This document shows, in pieces, positions 6,244-13,660 of a stretch of DNA of 15,629 bases (position 1 is the first letter of the stretch; every line of letters begins with the position of its first letter). The translations under genes were made by a program, and so were the position numbers. Source of the stretch: JAADEM01 sp965371855 (GTDB lineage: Bacteria > Bacteroidota > Bacteroidia > Bacteroidales > Marinilabiliaceae). The notes under the pieces are model-generated. The model had not been told where the DNA came from. It was given only the letters and a program-made list of their open reading frames with translations, and ran no database searches. The stretch covers positions 1 to 15,629 of the forward strand of contig CBDUZZ010000087.1 in assembly GCA_965371855.1 (NCBI GenBank). Reading direction: 5' to 3'.

Positions 6244-7439
6244 TTGTTTAATCGTTTTATTATCACCTCTTCCACTTCATGAACAATATTACGATAAGAG
6301 TAATTTTCAGAAATATACAGTCGACCCTCTTTGCCTAATCTCTCTCTGAGTGAATCATCAGTTAAAAGATTTACAGTTTTTTGTCCCAAATCATCAAGGT
6401 TGCCGGACTGATATGTTAACCCCCCTTTAAGTAGTCTCTCTCGGTTAGTTAAATCATCCACCATGATTACCGGAGTTTCAGTCAGTTGACAATCCAGTGC
6501 GCTCAAAGTATTCTCTTTAGGAAAAACTACAATATCAGCCATATTGTAGTAACCATTTAGTTGAGATATATTAACAGCATCTAACACTTTAAGTTGAATA
6601 TTTTTAAAAACAATATCTTCTGTGAAATATTTATTAAAATAGTCCATATTCTTACCGCCAACCATAACAAGTACTGATTCAGAAAGTGTGCTTTCAACTC
6701 TTTTTAATGCTTCAATTAAGAGATGAGGACTTTTGGGATAGTTAAATTTCCCGGCGTATAATATCACCTTTTTATCTGTTCCTATGCCCAACTCCTTACG
6801 CAACTTATGCCCGGCTTTATAATCAGGATAAAACAGACTACTGTCAGTGCCGATAAGGTAAGGGAATACATTTCCATTATCAATACCGTATTGTTGAATC
6901 AGTATCTCCTTGTTTTCAGATGCTGTATAAAAAACCGGTATGTTTTGTTTTTTTATCTTGGAAATTACAATATACTTAAATAGAGAAAAATAGGTCTTCT
7001 CAATTAAAGTGTTACTAAATTGATTGTATAGGGTGTGTGTGTCACAGCAGACAAAGAAATCACGATAGAGCTTTGTTTTGTTTAGCAACAAAAATGCGGT
7101 ATAAGACTCGATGGCATGAATAAACAGAACATCAGGTTTTAGTTCATAAATCTTTTTTACAATGCCGTTCATCAAAAGGTTATAGCCATGCCTCTTCTCA
7201 TATCTCACTGGTAACCGATGAATAAAAATCCCATATTGTTTTTCAAACCGCTTGTCCTTCTCATCTATTGCTTCTTCTGTGAGAGACTTATCGTGGCTCC
7301 ACAATTTTAATGAGGCAGAAGTTATAATATGCATCTCAACATTCTCACGGTGGAACTTTGCTGTAAAATTCAGTTGATAACCCATATCCGGATGAAAGCG
7401 GTCTTCAATATGAACAATTCTGACCTTATCTGATTGCAT
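6240..7439 (-). CDS. GT4-like glycosyltransferase
   Basis: A 399-residue cytoplasmic GT-B protein. The start chosen is ATG 7439 (MQSDKVRIVHIED), which overlaps the epimerase gene end by 14 bases; an upstream ATG at 7502 would overlap by 77. The N-terminal domain has the FHPDMGYQLNFTAKFH acceptor-side loop. The C-terminal domain starts near 225 with KVILYAGKFNYPKSPHLLIE, a hallmark of the GT4 family, and ends with ADIVVFPKENTLSALDCQ and TETPVIMVDD. In classic GT4 enzymes the last motif has two glutamates seven residues apart (EX7E). Here E309 is followed by Asp/Cys rather than a clear second Glu, so nucleotide-sugar binding may differ. Coupling to the UDP-GlcNAc 2-epimerase suggests transfer of a ManNAc-derived or related sugar to a surface glycan (inference). 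Confidence 0.82.
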   Translation of the reverse strand: MQSDKVRIVHIEDRFHPDMGYQLNFTAKFHRENVEMHIITSASLKLWSHDKSLTEEAIDEKDKRFEKQYGIFIHRLPVRYEKRHGYNLLMNGIVKKIYELKPDVLFIHAIESYTAFLLLNKTKLYRDFFVCCDTHTLYNQFSNTLIEKTYFSLFKYIVISKIKKQNIPVFYTASENKEILIQQYGIDNGNVFPYLIGTDSSLFYPDYKAGHKLRKELGIGTDKKVILYAGKFNYPKSPHLLIEALKRVESTLSESVLVMVGGKNMDYFNKYFTEDIVFKNIQLKVLDAVNISQLNGYYNMADIVVFPKENTLSALDCQLTETPVIMVDDLTNRERLLKGGLTYQSGNLDDLGQKTVNLLTDDSLRERLGKEGRLYISENYSYRNIVHEVEEVIIKRLNK

Positions 7440-8589
7440 TCCTGTTTTTATACTGGTTAATAATTGCTTCACAAATAACTTCCGAAGCATTCCCGTGTCC
7501 ATAAAACGAAGGATATGTAAGCTTCTTTCTGTTTGGGTAATTCATCAGTGAATTATAAATAATATCACTGTCAGCATCAGCTAAAACGGCATTTCCTGAT
7601 TCAACTAACTCAACCCATTCTGTTTCCGGCCGTAGTACAACACACGGTTTTTTGAAGAAAAAGGCTTCTTTCTGTACACCACCTGAATCGGTAACTATCA
7701 TATCACAGTTTTGCTCCAGCATTGTAATATCAAAAAAATTAAGTGGCTCAGTAATAATTAAGTTAGAGAGATTACTTAAAGTATTACGAAATGAGGGCTC
7801 AAGCAGTTGATCCATCATTTTTTTAGCGCGTGGGTGAACAGGGAAAACAACCTTCTTGTCAGAATCCTGAATGAATTTAACAACAGCTTTAAGAATGGAT
7901 CCTATTCTTTCCGGTACATCGGTATTCATATCACGATGCATAGTGAAAAGTACAAAGGGAGTATTCTGTACTCCAAGGTCTTCCAAAATGGTGCTTCTTT
8001 TGGCTGCAAGCTTGACGAAATGGATAGAATTATCATACATAACATCACCGGTGTGGATTACACCCGGGCAATCGGGACTGTTTACATCCGCCTGACAGTT
8101 GAAACCTTCATTTTTAAGATTCTCTATTGCTGTTGTAGTGGGGCAAAAAAGCAGGGTGGAAACATGATCACACACTATACGGTTTATCTCTTCGGGCATC
8201 GATTTGTTAAACGATCGCAAACCGGCCTCAACATGAATAACCTCAATGCCCATTTTGGCAGCAACCAAAGCCGCTGCAAGTGTTGAGTTTGTATCACCAT
8301 AAACCAATAAGAAATCAGGCTTTTCTTCTAATAACACATCTTCCATCCTCTCCATAATCATTGCCGTTTGCCGGGCATGAGTGGCCGAACCGCATTGCAG
8401 ATTGTGTTTTGGTTGAGGGATGTCAAGTTGCTCAAAAAAATGCCCCGACATGTTTTTATCGTAATGTTGTCCCGTATGAACAACAATATCCTGAATAGTA
8501 TCTGAAAAGGAGTTTTTGATTGCTCTACTGATGGCTGCTGCCTTGATTATCTGAGGACGAGCACCGATTAGGTTTATTAGTTTTATCAT
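7426..8589 (-). CDS. wecB: UDP-N-acetylglucosamine 2-epimerase, non-hydrolysing
   Basis: A 387-residue GT-B-fold enzyme converting UDP-GlcNAc to UDP-ManNAc for surface polysaccharide synthesis. Motifs in order: GARPQIIKAAAI (9-20, family GTRPE), HTGQHYD (38-44), VYGDTNSTLAAAL (96-108), HVEAGLRSF (119-127) with MPEEINR (131-137), FPVHPR, TDSGGVQKEAFF (about 300) and RPETEWVELVE (about 320). The residues lining the active site in this family (D in GDTNS, E in HVEAG, E in PEE, H in VHPR) are all visible. ATG 8589 is used; an open frame continues upstream to 8775 but enters hairpin sequence with no protein similarity. The gene heads an operon with the glycosyltransferase and the now broken permease. 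Confidence 0.94.
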   Translation of the reverse strand: MIKLINLIGARPQIIKAAAISRAIKNSFSDTIQDIVVHTGQHYDKNMSGHFFEQLDIPQPKHNLQCGSATHARQTAMIMERMEDVLLEEKPDFLLVYGDTNSTLAAALVAAKMGIEVIHVEAGLRSFNKSMPEEINRIVCDHVSTLLFCPTTTAIENLKNEGFNCQADVNSPDCPGVIHTGDVMYDNSIHFVKLAAKRSTILEDLGVQNTPFVLFTMHRDMNTDVPERIGSILKAVVKFIQDSDKKVVFPVHPRAKKMMDQLLEPSFRNTLSNLSNLIITEPLNFFDITMLEQNCDMIVTDSGGVQKEAFFFKKPCVVLRPETEWVELVESGNAVLADADSDIIYNSLMNYPNRKKLTYPSFYGHGNASEVICEAIINQYKNRNAIR

Positions 8590-8658
8590 ATTTTTAATTG
8601 TAATGTTAAAGCAAAAGTAACCATTTTGAATCACTCTTCCTATTAATCGCGTTTCACT

Positions 8659-8816
8659 GTCGGCGTGGCTCGCAGCCACACCGACGGTTGCCTTTGATTT
8701 CTCTTCATCAACGCTTCGATGACCGCTATTGCGGACGATCGAAGGTTCCGGATGACTGCTCACCTCATGACTCACCGGGTGACTGTTGTCCGGTAAAGTG
8801 TAGTCACCCGGTGAGT
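8659..8816. repeat. Cluster of three strong inverted repeats
   Basis: Three hairpins stand in a row in the 322-base gap between the divergent epimerase and ftsX genes. The first is 8659-8670 with 8674-8685 (11 of 12 pairs, 3-base loop, arms GTCGGCGTGGCT/AGCCACACCGAC). The second is 8713-8726 with 8731-8744 (one bulge each side, 4-base loop). The third is 8770-8784 with 8802-8816 (15 perfect pairs, 17-base loop, core CACCGGGTGA). No T-run follows on either strand, so ordinary termination is unlikely. The region is richer in GC than its surroundings and looks like a palindromic repeat cluster. Confidence 0.65.
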
Positions 8817-8888
8817 AAAAAATAATGTTAATTTTTGTTAATTCAGCGATTAATTTGTATCATGTCCTGTTGATAGCAATGGTTTTTA

Positions 8889-8896
8889 TATTTTTG
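8889..8896 (+). promoter_or_regulatory. Possible -7 box for the ftsX operon
   Basis: TATTTTTG fits TAnnTTTG and lies 15 bases before the ATG at 8912. No TTTG is found at the right distance (TTG 8870-8872 leaves 16 bases), so support is partial. Confidence 0.3.
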
Positions 8897-8911
8897 CACT
8901 AATTAATAGTT

Positions 8912-9790
8912 ATGACAAAAGCATATCAAACAACTGCACGACGAAAATTGCGCAGCTCCTATTTTACAACTATTATAAGCATTGCTTTGGTTTTGTTTGT
9001 GTTAGGGATTATTGGGTTGCTGCTGTTAAATGCCAACAGACTATCCATTTATGTCAGAGAGAATTTGGGGTTTACCATTTTGCTGAAAGACAATGCTAGA
9101 AGTGCAGAAGTTAAACGACTGGAAAAAGTACTAACAACTTCCGACTTTATCAAATCAACAGAATATATCGATAAAGACAGGGCTGCAAAAGAGCTTCAGG
9201 AAGAGCTTGGTGAAGATTTTGTTGATTTTTTAGGCTATAATCCGTTACTTTCATCAATTGATGTTAAGCTTTATGCAGACTATACCAGTCCTGACAGTAT
9301 TGCCAAAATAGAAATGATGTTACTTGAATTTCCTCAGATTAAGGAGGTTTACTATCAAAAGAATCTCGTACATCTGGTGCATAAAAACGTAAACAGGATA
9401 TCCATTGTGCTTTTTATATTTGCGTTTTTACTGTTAACCATTGCCATTGCATTAATAAATAACACTATACGTTTGTCGGTATATTCAAAACGCTTTTTAA
9501 TACGAACCATGCAGTTGGTGGGCGCAACAAAAGGGTTTATTCGAAAACCGTTTTTGGTGCAGGGCATTGTTCATGGTTTTGTTGGAGCTGTAATTGCCAT
9601 TGTGCTTCTTGCAGGATTAATTTACATCACCAGCAAAGAACTATCTGAAGTTGTTGGGTTTCAAAATCTTGATTTGATATTTATTCTATTCGGATTAGTT
9701 ATTTTATTGGGAATACTTATTACTTTTACGTCAACATATTTTTCAGTAAATAAATATTTACGGTTAAGTACCAACGAATTATATTATTAA
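8912..9790 (+). CDS. ftsX: Cell-division protein FtsX
   Basis: A 292-residue inner-membrane protein with the FtsX layout: helix 1 at about 20-40, an extracytoplasmic domain (about 45-160, including GFTILLKD and the ELQEELGEDFVDFLGYNPL stretch), and three C-terminal helices at about 163-184, 214-239 and 254-276. The conserved segment RTMQLVGATKGFIRKPFLVQG (199-219 region) is the family's cytoplasmic coupling loop. With the ATPase FtsE it forms a type VII ABC-like complex that activates peptidoglycan hydrolases at the septum. FtsE is not adjacent here, which is usual in this phylum. It starts a same-strand run of four genes. Length and motifs are intact. Confidence 0.93.
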   Translation: MTKAYQTTARRKLRSSYFTTIISIALVLFVLGIIGLLLLNANRLSIYVRENLGFTILLKDNARSAEVKRLEKVLTTSDFIKSTEYIDKDRAAKELQEELGEDFVDFLGYNPLLSSIDVKLYADYTSPDSIAKIEMMLLEFPQIKEVYYQKNLVHLVHKNVNRISIVLFIFAFLLLTIAIALINNTIRLSVYSKRFLIRTMQLVGATKGFIRKPFLVQGIVHGFVGAVIAIVLLAGLIYITSKELSEVVGFQNLDLIFILFGLVILLGILITFTSTYFSVNKYLRLSTNELYY

Positions 9791-9801
9791 ATTATCAAGA
9801 T

Positions 9802-10062
9802 ATGGCTAAAAATGAATCAGATAAGGATAAGAACCTTGAATTTGCATTAAGTAAGGAAAACTATATCCTTTTGGCTATTGGATTTGCTATCATCATCATT
9901 GGTTTTTTGTTAATGATTGGCGGTAGAAGTGACGATCCTAATGTCTTTAATGCTGAAGAACTATATAGTTTCAGGCGTATCACCCTTGCACCGCTCGTCG
10001 TTCTTTTCGGCTTTATGTTTGAGATATATGCCATAATGAAAAAGCCTAAGGCTGAGAAATAG
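9802..10062 (+). CDS. DUF3098 small membrane protein
   Basis: An 86-residue protein with a charged N-terminus (KNESDKDKN), helix 1 at 21-40, a loop with GGRSDDPNVFNAEELYSFRR, helix 2 at 60-79 and a lysine-rich tail. Both the FALSKENY lead-in and the F-N-EE-YSFRRIT-APL loop are what I know of DUF3098, a family found in Bacteroidota between ftsX and uppP. Function is unknown; the constant neighbourhood hints at the cell envelope. It follows ftsX by 11 bases. Confidence 0.85.
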   Translation: MAKNESDKDKNLEFALSKENYILLAIGFAIIIIGFLLMIGGRSDDPNVFNAEELYSFRRITLAPLVVLFGFMFEIYAIMKKPKAEK

Positions 10063-10092
10063 CCGATTTCTTTAATCTTTAATCTTTTTTTT

Positions 10093-10884
10093 ATGAGTTG
10101 GATAGAAGCATTGATCCTTGGTATTGTGCAGGGATTAACAGAGTTCTTACCTGTAAGCAGTAGCGGACACCTTGAGATTGTAAAAGCTCTTTTTGGCGAT
10201 ACTCTGGTTGCTGAAGAGAGTCTGTTCATGACCGTTATGATGCATGGAGCAACAGCACTGAGTACAATTGTTATTTTTAGAAAAGAGATTGCTGAGATTT
10301 TTACCGGGCTTTTTCAGTTTAAGTGGAATGAACAAACTATCTTTTCTGTTAAGATTATACTTTCGATGATACCTGCAGCTTTTGTGGGAGTTGTTTTTAA
10401 TGATCAGATTGAAGCTCTTTTTGATGGTCGTATACTTTTAGTTGGTTTTATGCTTTTGTTAACTGCATTGTTACTTTTCCTTGCCGACAAAGCCAAAACA
10501 ACCGACAAAAGTGTTGGGTATAAGGATGCAATAATTATTGGAATCTCTCAGGCTATAGCGATCTTGCCCGGTATTTCCCGTTCAGGAGCAACAATTTCAA
10601 CATCTGTACTTTTAGGTGTTGACAGAGGTAAGGCAGCACGGTTCTCTTTTTTAATGGTTGTACCACTTATTTTGGGAAAGGTGGCCAAAGATTTGATGTC
10701 GTCTGAATTTACTGTTTCCAGCAATTCGTTCTTTCCTGTTTTTATAGGATTTTTAGCTGCTTTTGTTACCGGCCTGTTTGCCTGTACATGGATGATTAAA
10801 CTGGTGAAACGAAGTAAACTTACATACTTTGCAATATACTGTGCCATTGTAGGAGTTATCGCTATTGTGTGGACTCTGGCTTAG
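10093..10884 (+). CDS. uppP: Undecaprenyl-diphosphatase (BacA/UppP)
   Basis: A 263-residue integral membrane enzyme that removes a phosphate from undecaprenyl diphosphate, recycling the lipid carrier for peptidoglycan and other glycans; loss gives bacitracin sensitivity in other bacteria. Both signature motifs are present: QGLTEFLPVSSSGH (13-26) with the catalytic Glu17 and Ser residues, and ILPGISRSGAT (157-167) with the active-site arginine. Several further hydrophobic helices follow the expected inverted-repeat fold. It begins 30 bases after DUF3098 and precedes truB by 36 bases, all on one strand. Confidence 0.96.
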   Translation: MSWIEALILGIVQGLTEFLPVSSSGHLEIVKALFGDTLVAEESLFMTVMMHGATALSTIVIFRKEIAEIFTGLFQFKWNEQTIFSVKIILSMIPAAFVGVVFNDQIEALFDGRILLVGFMLLLTALLLFLADKAKTTDKSVGYKDAIIIGISQAIAILPGISRSGATISTSVLLGVDRGKAARFSFLMVVPLILGKVAKDLMSSEFTVSSNSFFPVFIGFLAAFVTGLFACTWMIKLVKRSKLTYFAIYCAIVGVIAIVWTLA

Positions 10885-10920
10885 GCAGTTAAAAGTTTAT
10901 AAAGTTGATGAACTAATCTC

Positions 10921-11622
10921 ATGAAAGATTTTTCCCAGATGGATTTTTTGGCAGGTGAGATGTTGCTTTTCGATAAGCCTTTAAACTGGACATCGTTTGA
11001 TGTAGTTAGAAAAATACGGTTTATTCTAAAGCATCATTTGGGGGTGAAAAAAATTAAGGTGGGACATGCAGGAACTCTTGACCCTTTGGCCTCCGGGTTA
11101 GTTATAGTTTGTACAGGGAAGGCCACAAAAAAGATAGATGAGTATCAGGGTATGACTAAAGAGTACATTGCAAACATCCGGTTTGGTGCTACTACACCAA
11201 CCTACGATTTGGAATCGGAACTTGACGAATTTTTTCCGTATGAGCACATCACTCAAAAGAAACTTGCTGCTGTAATTGCCCTTTTTACAGGAGAAATTGA
11301 GCAAATCCCTCCTATCTTTTCTGCCATTAAAGTTCAGGGTAAAAAAGCGTATGACCTGGCACGTAAAGGTGAAAAGGTAGAACTCAAATCAAGGAGAATT
11401 ACTATCTACGAAATGACAGTTACCAAATTCAAGATGCCTGATATCACTGTTAATGTGAAGTGCAGCAAAGGAACCTACATACGTTCACTGGCTTATGATA
11501 TGGGTAAAGCTCTTGATTCCGGTGCACATCTTACAGGATTACGTAGGACACGTATCGGTACATATTCTGTTGATGATGCAATAGATGTCACAGAGTTTGA
11601 AAAAATGCTTCTTAATGTGTAG
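10921..11622 (+). CDS. truB: tRNA pseudouridine-55 synthase TruB
   Basis: A 233-residue enzyme that makes pseudouridine at position 55 in the T-loop of tRNAs. It has the family's DKPLNWTSFDVV (18-29), the catalytic motif GHAGTLDPLASGLV with Asp54, the YIANIRFG substrate strand, IPPIFSAIKVQGKKAYDLAR and the KGTYIRSLAYDMG RNA-binding stretch. The C-terminal PUA extension of some members is absent, as in other short TruB proteins of this phylum. It is the last gene of the ftsX operon in this window; the queA gene that I would expect next in Bacteroidota is not there. Confidence 0.96.
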   Translation: MKDFSQMDFLAGEMLLFDKPLNWTSFDVVRKIRFILKHHLGVKKIKVGHAGTLDPLASGLVIVCTGKATKKIDEYQGMTKEYIANIRFGATTPTYDLESELDEFFPYEHITQKKLAAVIALFTGEIEQIPPIFSAIKVQGKKAYDLARKGEKVELKSRRITIYEMTVTKFKMPDITVNVKCSKGTYIRSLAYDMGKALDSGAHLTGLRRTRIGTYSVDDAIDVTEFEKMLLNV

Positions 11623-11633
11623 TATTTATCACT

Positions 11634-11645
11634 GTTTGTACAAAC
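11634..11645. other. 12-bp palindrome after truB
   Basis: GTTTGTACAAAC is a perfect palindrome 11 bases after the truB stop. It could be a weak terminator stem or a protein-binding site; no T-run follows. Confidence 0.25.
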
Positions 11646-11718
11646 TGAACTGTTTCGGTTTGCACACTAAATTTATATGAATAAATAGAACTATACCAAA
11701 AAGATTACCAAGTAGTGA

Positions 11719-11919
11719 ATAGACTTAAAAAGAAATATCAATCTCCCCAAAGAAGCCTTGTTTTCAAAAGAACTATTGGACGAAATGTTCAAGGTATTTC
11801 TAGATTTCAAAAATCAGTTCCGTATTGAATCATTAGAAAAGTTCACAGACACAACAAAAAGAGTGAGGAGTGTAAGGAATATCACCAAATGTTTGTTAAT
11901 AGATTTGTTTGATTTCTAA
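11719..11919 (+). pseudogene. Possible C-terminal remnant of an unrecognised gene
   Basis: From 11719 a frame of 66 codons runs to TAA 11917-11919 with protein-like composition: NLPKEALFSKELLDEMFKVF, then LDFKNQFRIESLEKFTDTTK and RVRSVRNITKCLL. A TGA at 11716 closes it upstream and there is no good start apart from an internal ATG. I do not recognise the family. It may be the tail of a gene (perhaps mobile-element derived) lost when the cassettes arrived, or a chance frame. Confidence 0.3.
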
Positions 11920-11937
11920 TTGTTTTATTGTATTTTT

Positions 11938-11980
11938 AAGGTGCTTATATCCTCCCTATTTGGAGTTATATAAGCACCTT
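11938..11980 (+). terminator. Strong hairpin terminator
   Basis: AAGGTGCTTATAT (11938-11950) pairs perfectly over 13 bases with ATATAAGCACCTT (11968-11980), with a 17-base loop, followed by TTATTATTAT. It lies 51 bases before the first cassette boundary and would stop readthrough from truB or from the possible remnant at 11719. Confidence 0.7.
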
Positions 11981-12060
11981 TTATTATTATATATAAGAAA
12001 TATAGGTAATAGTAATTATATACACTTAACGTTAGCAAAAATTAAAAACAACAACAACAT

Positions 12061-12516
12061 GAAAGCATGGAATTTTAAAGTAAAAAGTAATCCTCAAGAG
12101 TGTATTAAGAAACTAGACTCTGCACTTCGAGCTGTTGACGGATTAGTCTTTTATATGGATAATGATAAAAATGATACAGTAACATTTACAGTTCGTAAAC
12201 GGGTTCTATATGCATATCAAATGATACTCCGTAATCATATTAAGGTAAATGGAAAAATGTTACAAATGGATACTGAAAATGAGACCGATGTAGAAATCTC
12301 ATTTACACAACACTTTTTAATAACATTGTATGTATCTATTTTTTGGATTTCAGGTCTTTTGGCAATAATTTCTGGAATTAGTAGCATTGCAACCATGTAC
12401 ATAATAGGAGGCTTATTAATAGCGGTAGGATTTGCATTATGGATTTATTTACAGAAGGAATTTGCGAGGAATATTCAAGAATACAAGACCTTATTTTCTA
12501 AAATATTAGAGTTGTA
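12061..12516 (+). CDS. Small two-helix membrane protein, cassette-borne
   Basis: A 151-residue protein from ATG 12061 (MKAWNFKVKSNPQECIKKLD). A longer frame back to 11909 is rejected because it crosses the terminator and the cassette boundary. Residues about 1-85 look like a compact cytoplasmic domain (ALRAVDGLVFYMDNDKNDTV, FTVRKRVLYAYQ, MDTENETDVEISFTQ). Two adjacent hydrophobic helices follow (about 87-106 and 112-131, HFLITLYVSIFWISGLLAII and TMYIIGGLLIAVGFALWIYL), then a charged tail (QKEFARNIQEYKTLFSKILE). I recall similar proteins recurring in Bacteroidota genomes, often in several copies, but know no function. Its place alone in a cassette is the best clue: an accessory, transferable trait. 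Confidence 0.75.
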
Positions 12517-12766
12517 AAAAGAATAAACGTTTGGTATCATTAAATCATCAAATATATAAATGGATAAATAGTCTTTATTTGACTCTACTATCTGATTTAA
12601 ATAGAGTAAATGACAAAAAAATATCGGCATGACTATATTTTAAAGTGCCAACGAACGATTTGTAAAGTAATATCGCAAGACTTACAATAAAACACTGATT
12701 TAAAAATTTGACCTGACAAGAGGACGACTAAATTAACCAAAATTATAAACTGATTCAAAGTATAAC
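12517..12766. other. Gene-free 3' part of cassette 1
   Basis: Very AT-rich; no frame is convincing on either strand. An imperfect stem (TTTGACTCTA near 12577 with AATAGAGTAAA near 12599) could terminate the cassette gene. Confidence 0.4.
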
Positions 12767-12770
12767 TTTT

Positions 12771-12902
12771 GCTAACACGCGGTAAAAAATATTGCGCGGA
12801 TAGTGCTATATTTGAGCAACATAACATTTAATATACGGCTTAGCGGTTTGGTAGTTTTGTGCTCCGAAATGCGCAACGATTTATTACCGCCATCCGTTAT
12901 GC
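12771..12902 (+). other. attC recombination site of cassette 1
   Basis: R'' GCTAAC (12771-12776) and R' GTTATGC (12896-12902) enclose about 132 bases with inverted arms: GCGGTAA (12779-12785) with TTACCGC (12884-12890), TTGCGC (12792-12797) with GCGCAA (12871-12876), and GAGCA (12814-12818) with TGCTC (12860-12864). Length is within the 57-141 range of known attC sites. The predicted exchange point is G12896^T12897. The cores depart from the strict RYYYAAC/GTTRRRY consensus at a few positions, but AAC and GTT are kept. Confidence 0.78.
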
Positions 12903-12950
12903 CTCATGCTAAGAAAAAGCAGCATCGTACCAAAAGACAGTAAAAATGAT

Positions 12951-12958
12951 TAAATTTG
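12951..12958 (+). promoter_or_regulatory. Possible -7 box for RM2
   Basis: TAAATTTG is an exact TAnnTTTG match 24 bases before the nuclease ATG at 12983. There is no TTG at 19-21 bases upstream, so the promoter call is weak. If real, the cassette would bring its own promoter, and the AAGGA at 12972-12976 could help ribosome binding. Confidence 0.3.
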
Positions 12959-12982
12959 TAAATAAAAATATAAGGAATTAGA

Positions 12983-13660
12983 ATGAAAGAAAATCTAACA
13001 ATAGATAGACTAAAAGCCGAAGCGAAAGCCTTTTGCATAGCAGAATCAAAAATTAAAAATAAATTGCTTTTTGGAGTAACAGACGGAAAAGCAGTAGGAA
13101 CACATATAGAACATAAATTTCAAGAACAGTTAAACTCAAAATACAAAACAACAATTGGTTCTTCGGCTAATGGCATTGACCTGCCATCTGAAGATATTTT
13201 GACTGATATAAAAGTAACATCGATAAAGCAACCACAATCCTCTTGCCCTTTCAAAGACGCTAAACAAAAGATTTTTGGTCTGGGATATAATTTACTCGTT
13301 TTTGTTTATGATAAAATTGATGACCCTAAAACTAAAACAGCCTCACTTAACTTTGTAAGTTGTTCATTTATTTCACAAGAACGGACAGCAGATTATACAA
13401 CCACTTTCCGATTGCGTGAAATGGTGAAGGACAAAGCCAATATCGAAGACATTGTTGCATATCTAAATGACAAAAATATTCCCGCTGATGAAATTACATT
13501 GCATCAGTTAGCAAATCAAATTCTTAAAACACCACCTATTCAAGGATATTTGACAATTTCAAATGCTTTGCAATGGAGATTGCAGTATCAAAGAATTGTT
13601 ATGTTAGATAAGGTTGTTCAAGGAATAAGTAAAGTAATTGATAAGGTTGCAAAAAAATGA
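12983..13660 (+). CDS. Type II restriction endonuclease of RM2 (PD-(D/E)xK type, specificity unknown)
   Basis: A 225-residue protein. Near the N-terminus GTHIEHKFQEQL carries E43 on a helix. Then SSANGIDLPSEDILTDIKVT has D66 and D75-x-K77, the spacing of a PD-(D/E)xK metal site. VTSIKQPQSSCPF, KIFGLGYNLLVFVYDKID and a helical C-terminus (LQWRLQYQRIVMLDKVV) follow. The nuclease function is inferred from this motif together with the overlapping methyltransferase; I do not recognise a named subfamily with certainty. The stop TGA overlaps the methyltransferase ATG (ATGA, 13657-13660), implying translational coupling with nuclease first. That is a risky order for a newly arrived R-M system, unless the nuclease is slow to assemble. 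Confidence 0.75.
   Translation: MKENLTIDRLKAEAKAFCIAESKIKNKLLFGVTDGKAVGTHIEHKFQEQLNSKYKTTIGSSANGIDLPSEDILTDIKVTSIKQPQSSCPFKDAKQKIFGLGYNLLVFVYDKIDDPKTKTASLNFVSCSFISQERTADYTTTFRLREMVKDKANIEDIVAYLNDKNIPADEITLHQLANQILKTPPIQGYLTISNALQWRLQYQRIVMLDKVVQGISKVIDKVAKK

Larger units (their letters stand above)
12032..12896 (+). mobile_element. Integron-type gene cassette 1
   Basis: It runs from the T after G12031 in GTTAGCAAAA to G12896 at the end of its attC. Its R'' sequence TTTTGCTAAC (12767-12776) is the exact 10-base reverse complement of its own start GTTAGCAAAA (12031-12040), as expected because these are neighbours in the circular form. It carries one gene at 12061-12516, with ATG 30 bases after the cassette start as is usual in cassettes, and about 250 gene-free bases before the attC. 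Confidence 0.8.

Noticed and set aside
7807..8286. 159-residue plus-strand open frame inside the epimerase gene
   Set aside because: It is antisense to a well-supported coding region and has no protein similarity that I can see.
8590..8775. 62-residue N-terminal extension of the epimerase
   Set aside because: The family begins at MIKLINLIGARP; the upstream part is translated hairpin sequence.
8770..8816. 15-bp inverted repeat as a rho-independent terminator
   Set aside because: Neither strand has a T-run after the stem, and the position is upstream of divergent genes.
11938..11980. The hairpin as an attC site preceding cassette 1
   Set aside because: It is an uninterrupted 13-bp stem with a T-rich tail and no AAC/GTT cores at its ends, so it is better read as a terminator.
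11909..12060. N-terminal extension of the cassette 1 protein back to 11909
   Set aside because: It would cross a 13-bp terminator hairpin and the cassette boundary at 12031. ATG 12061 is correctly placed for a cassette gene and begins the recognisable protein.
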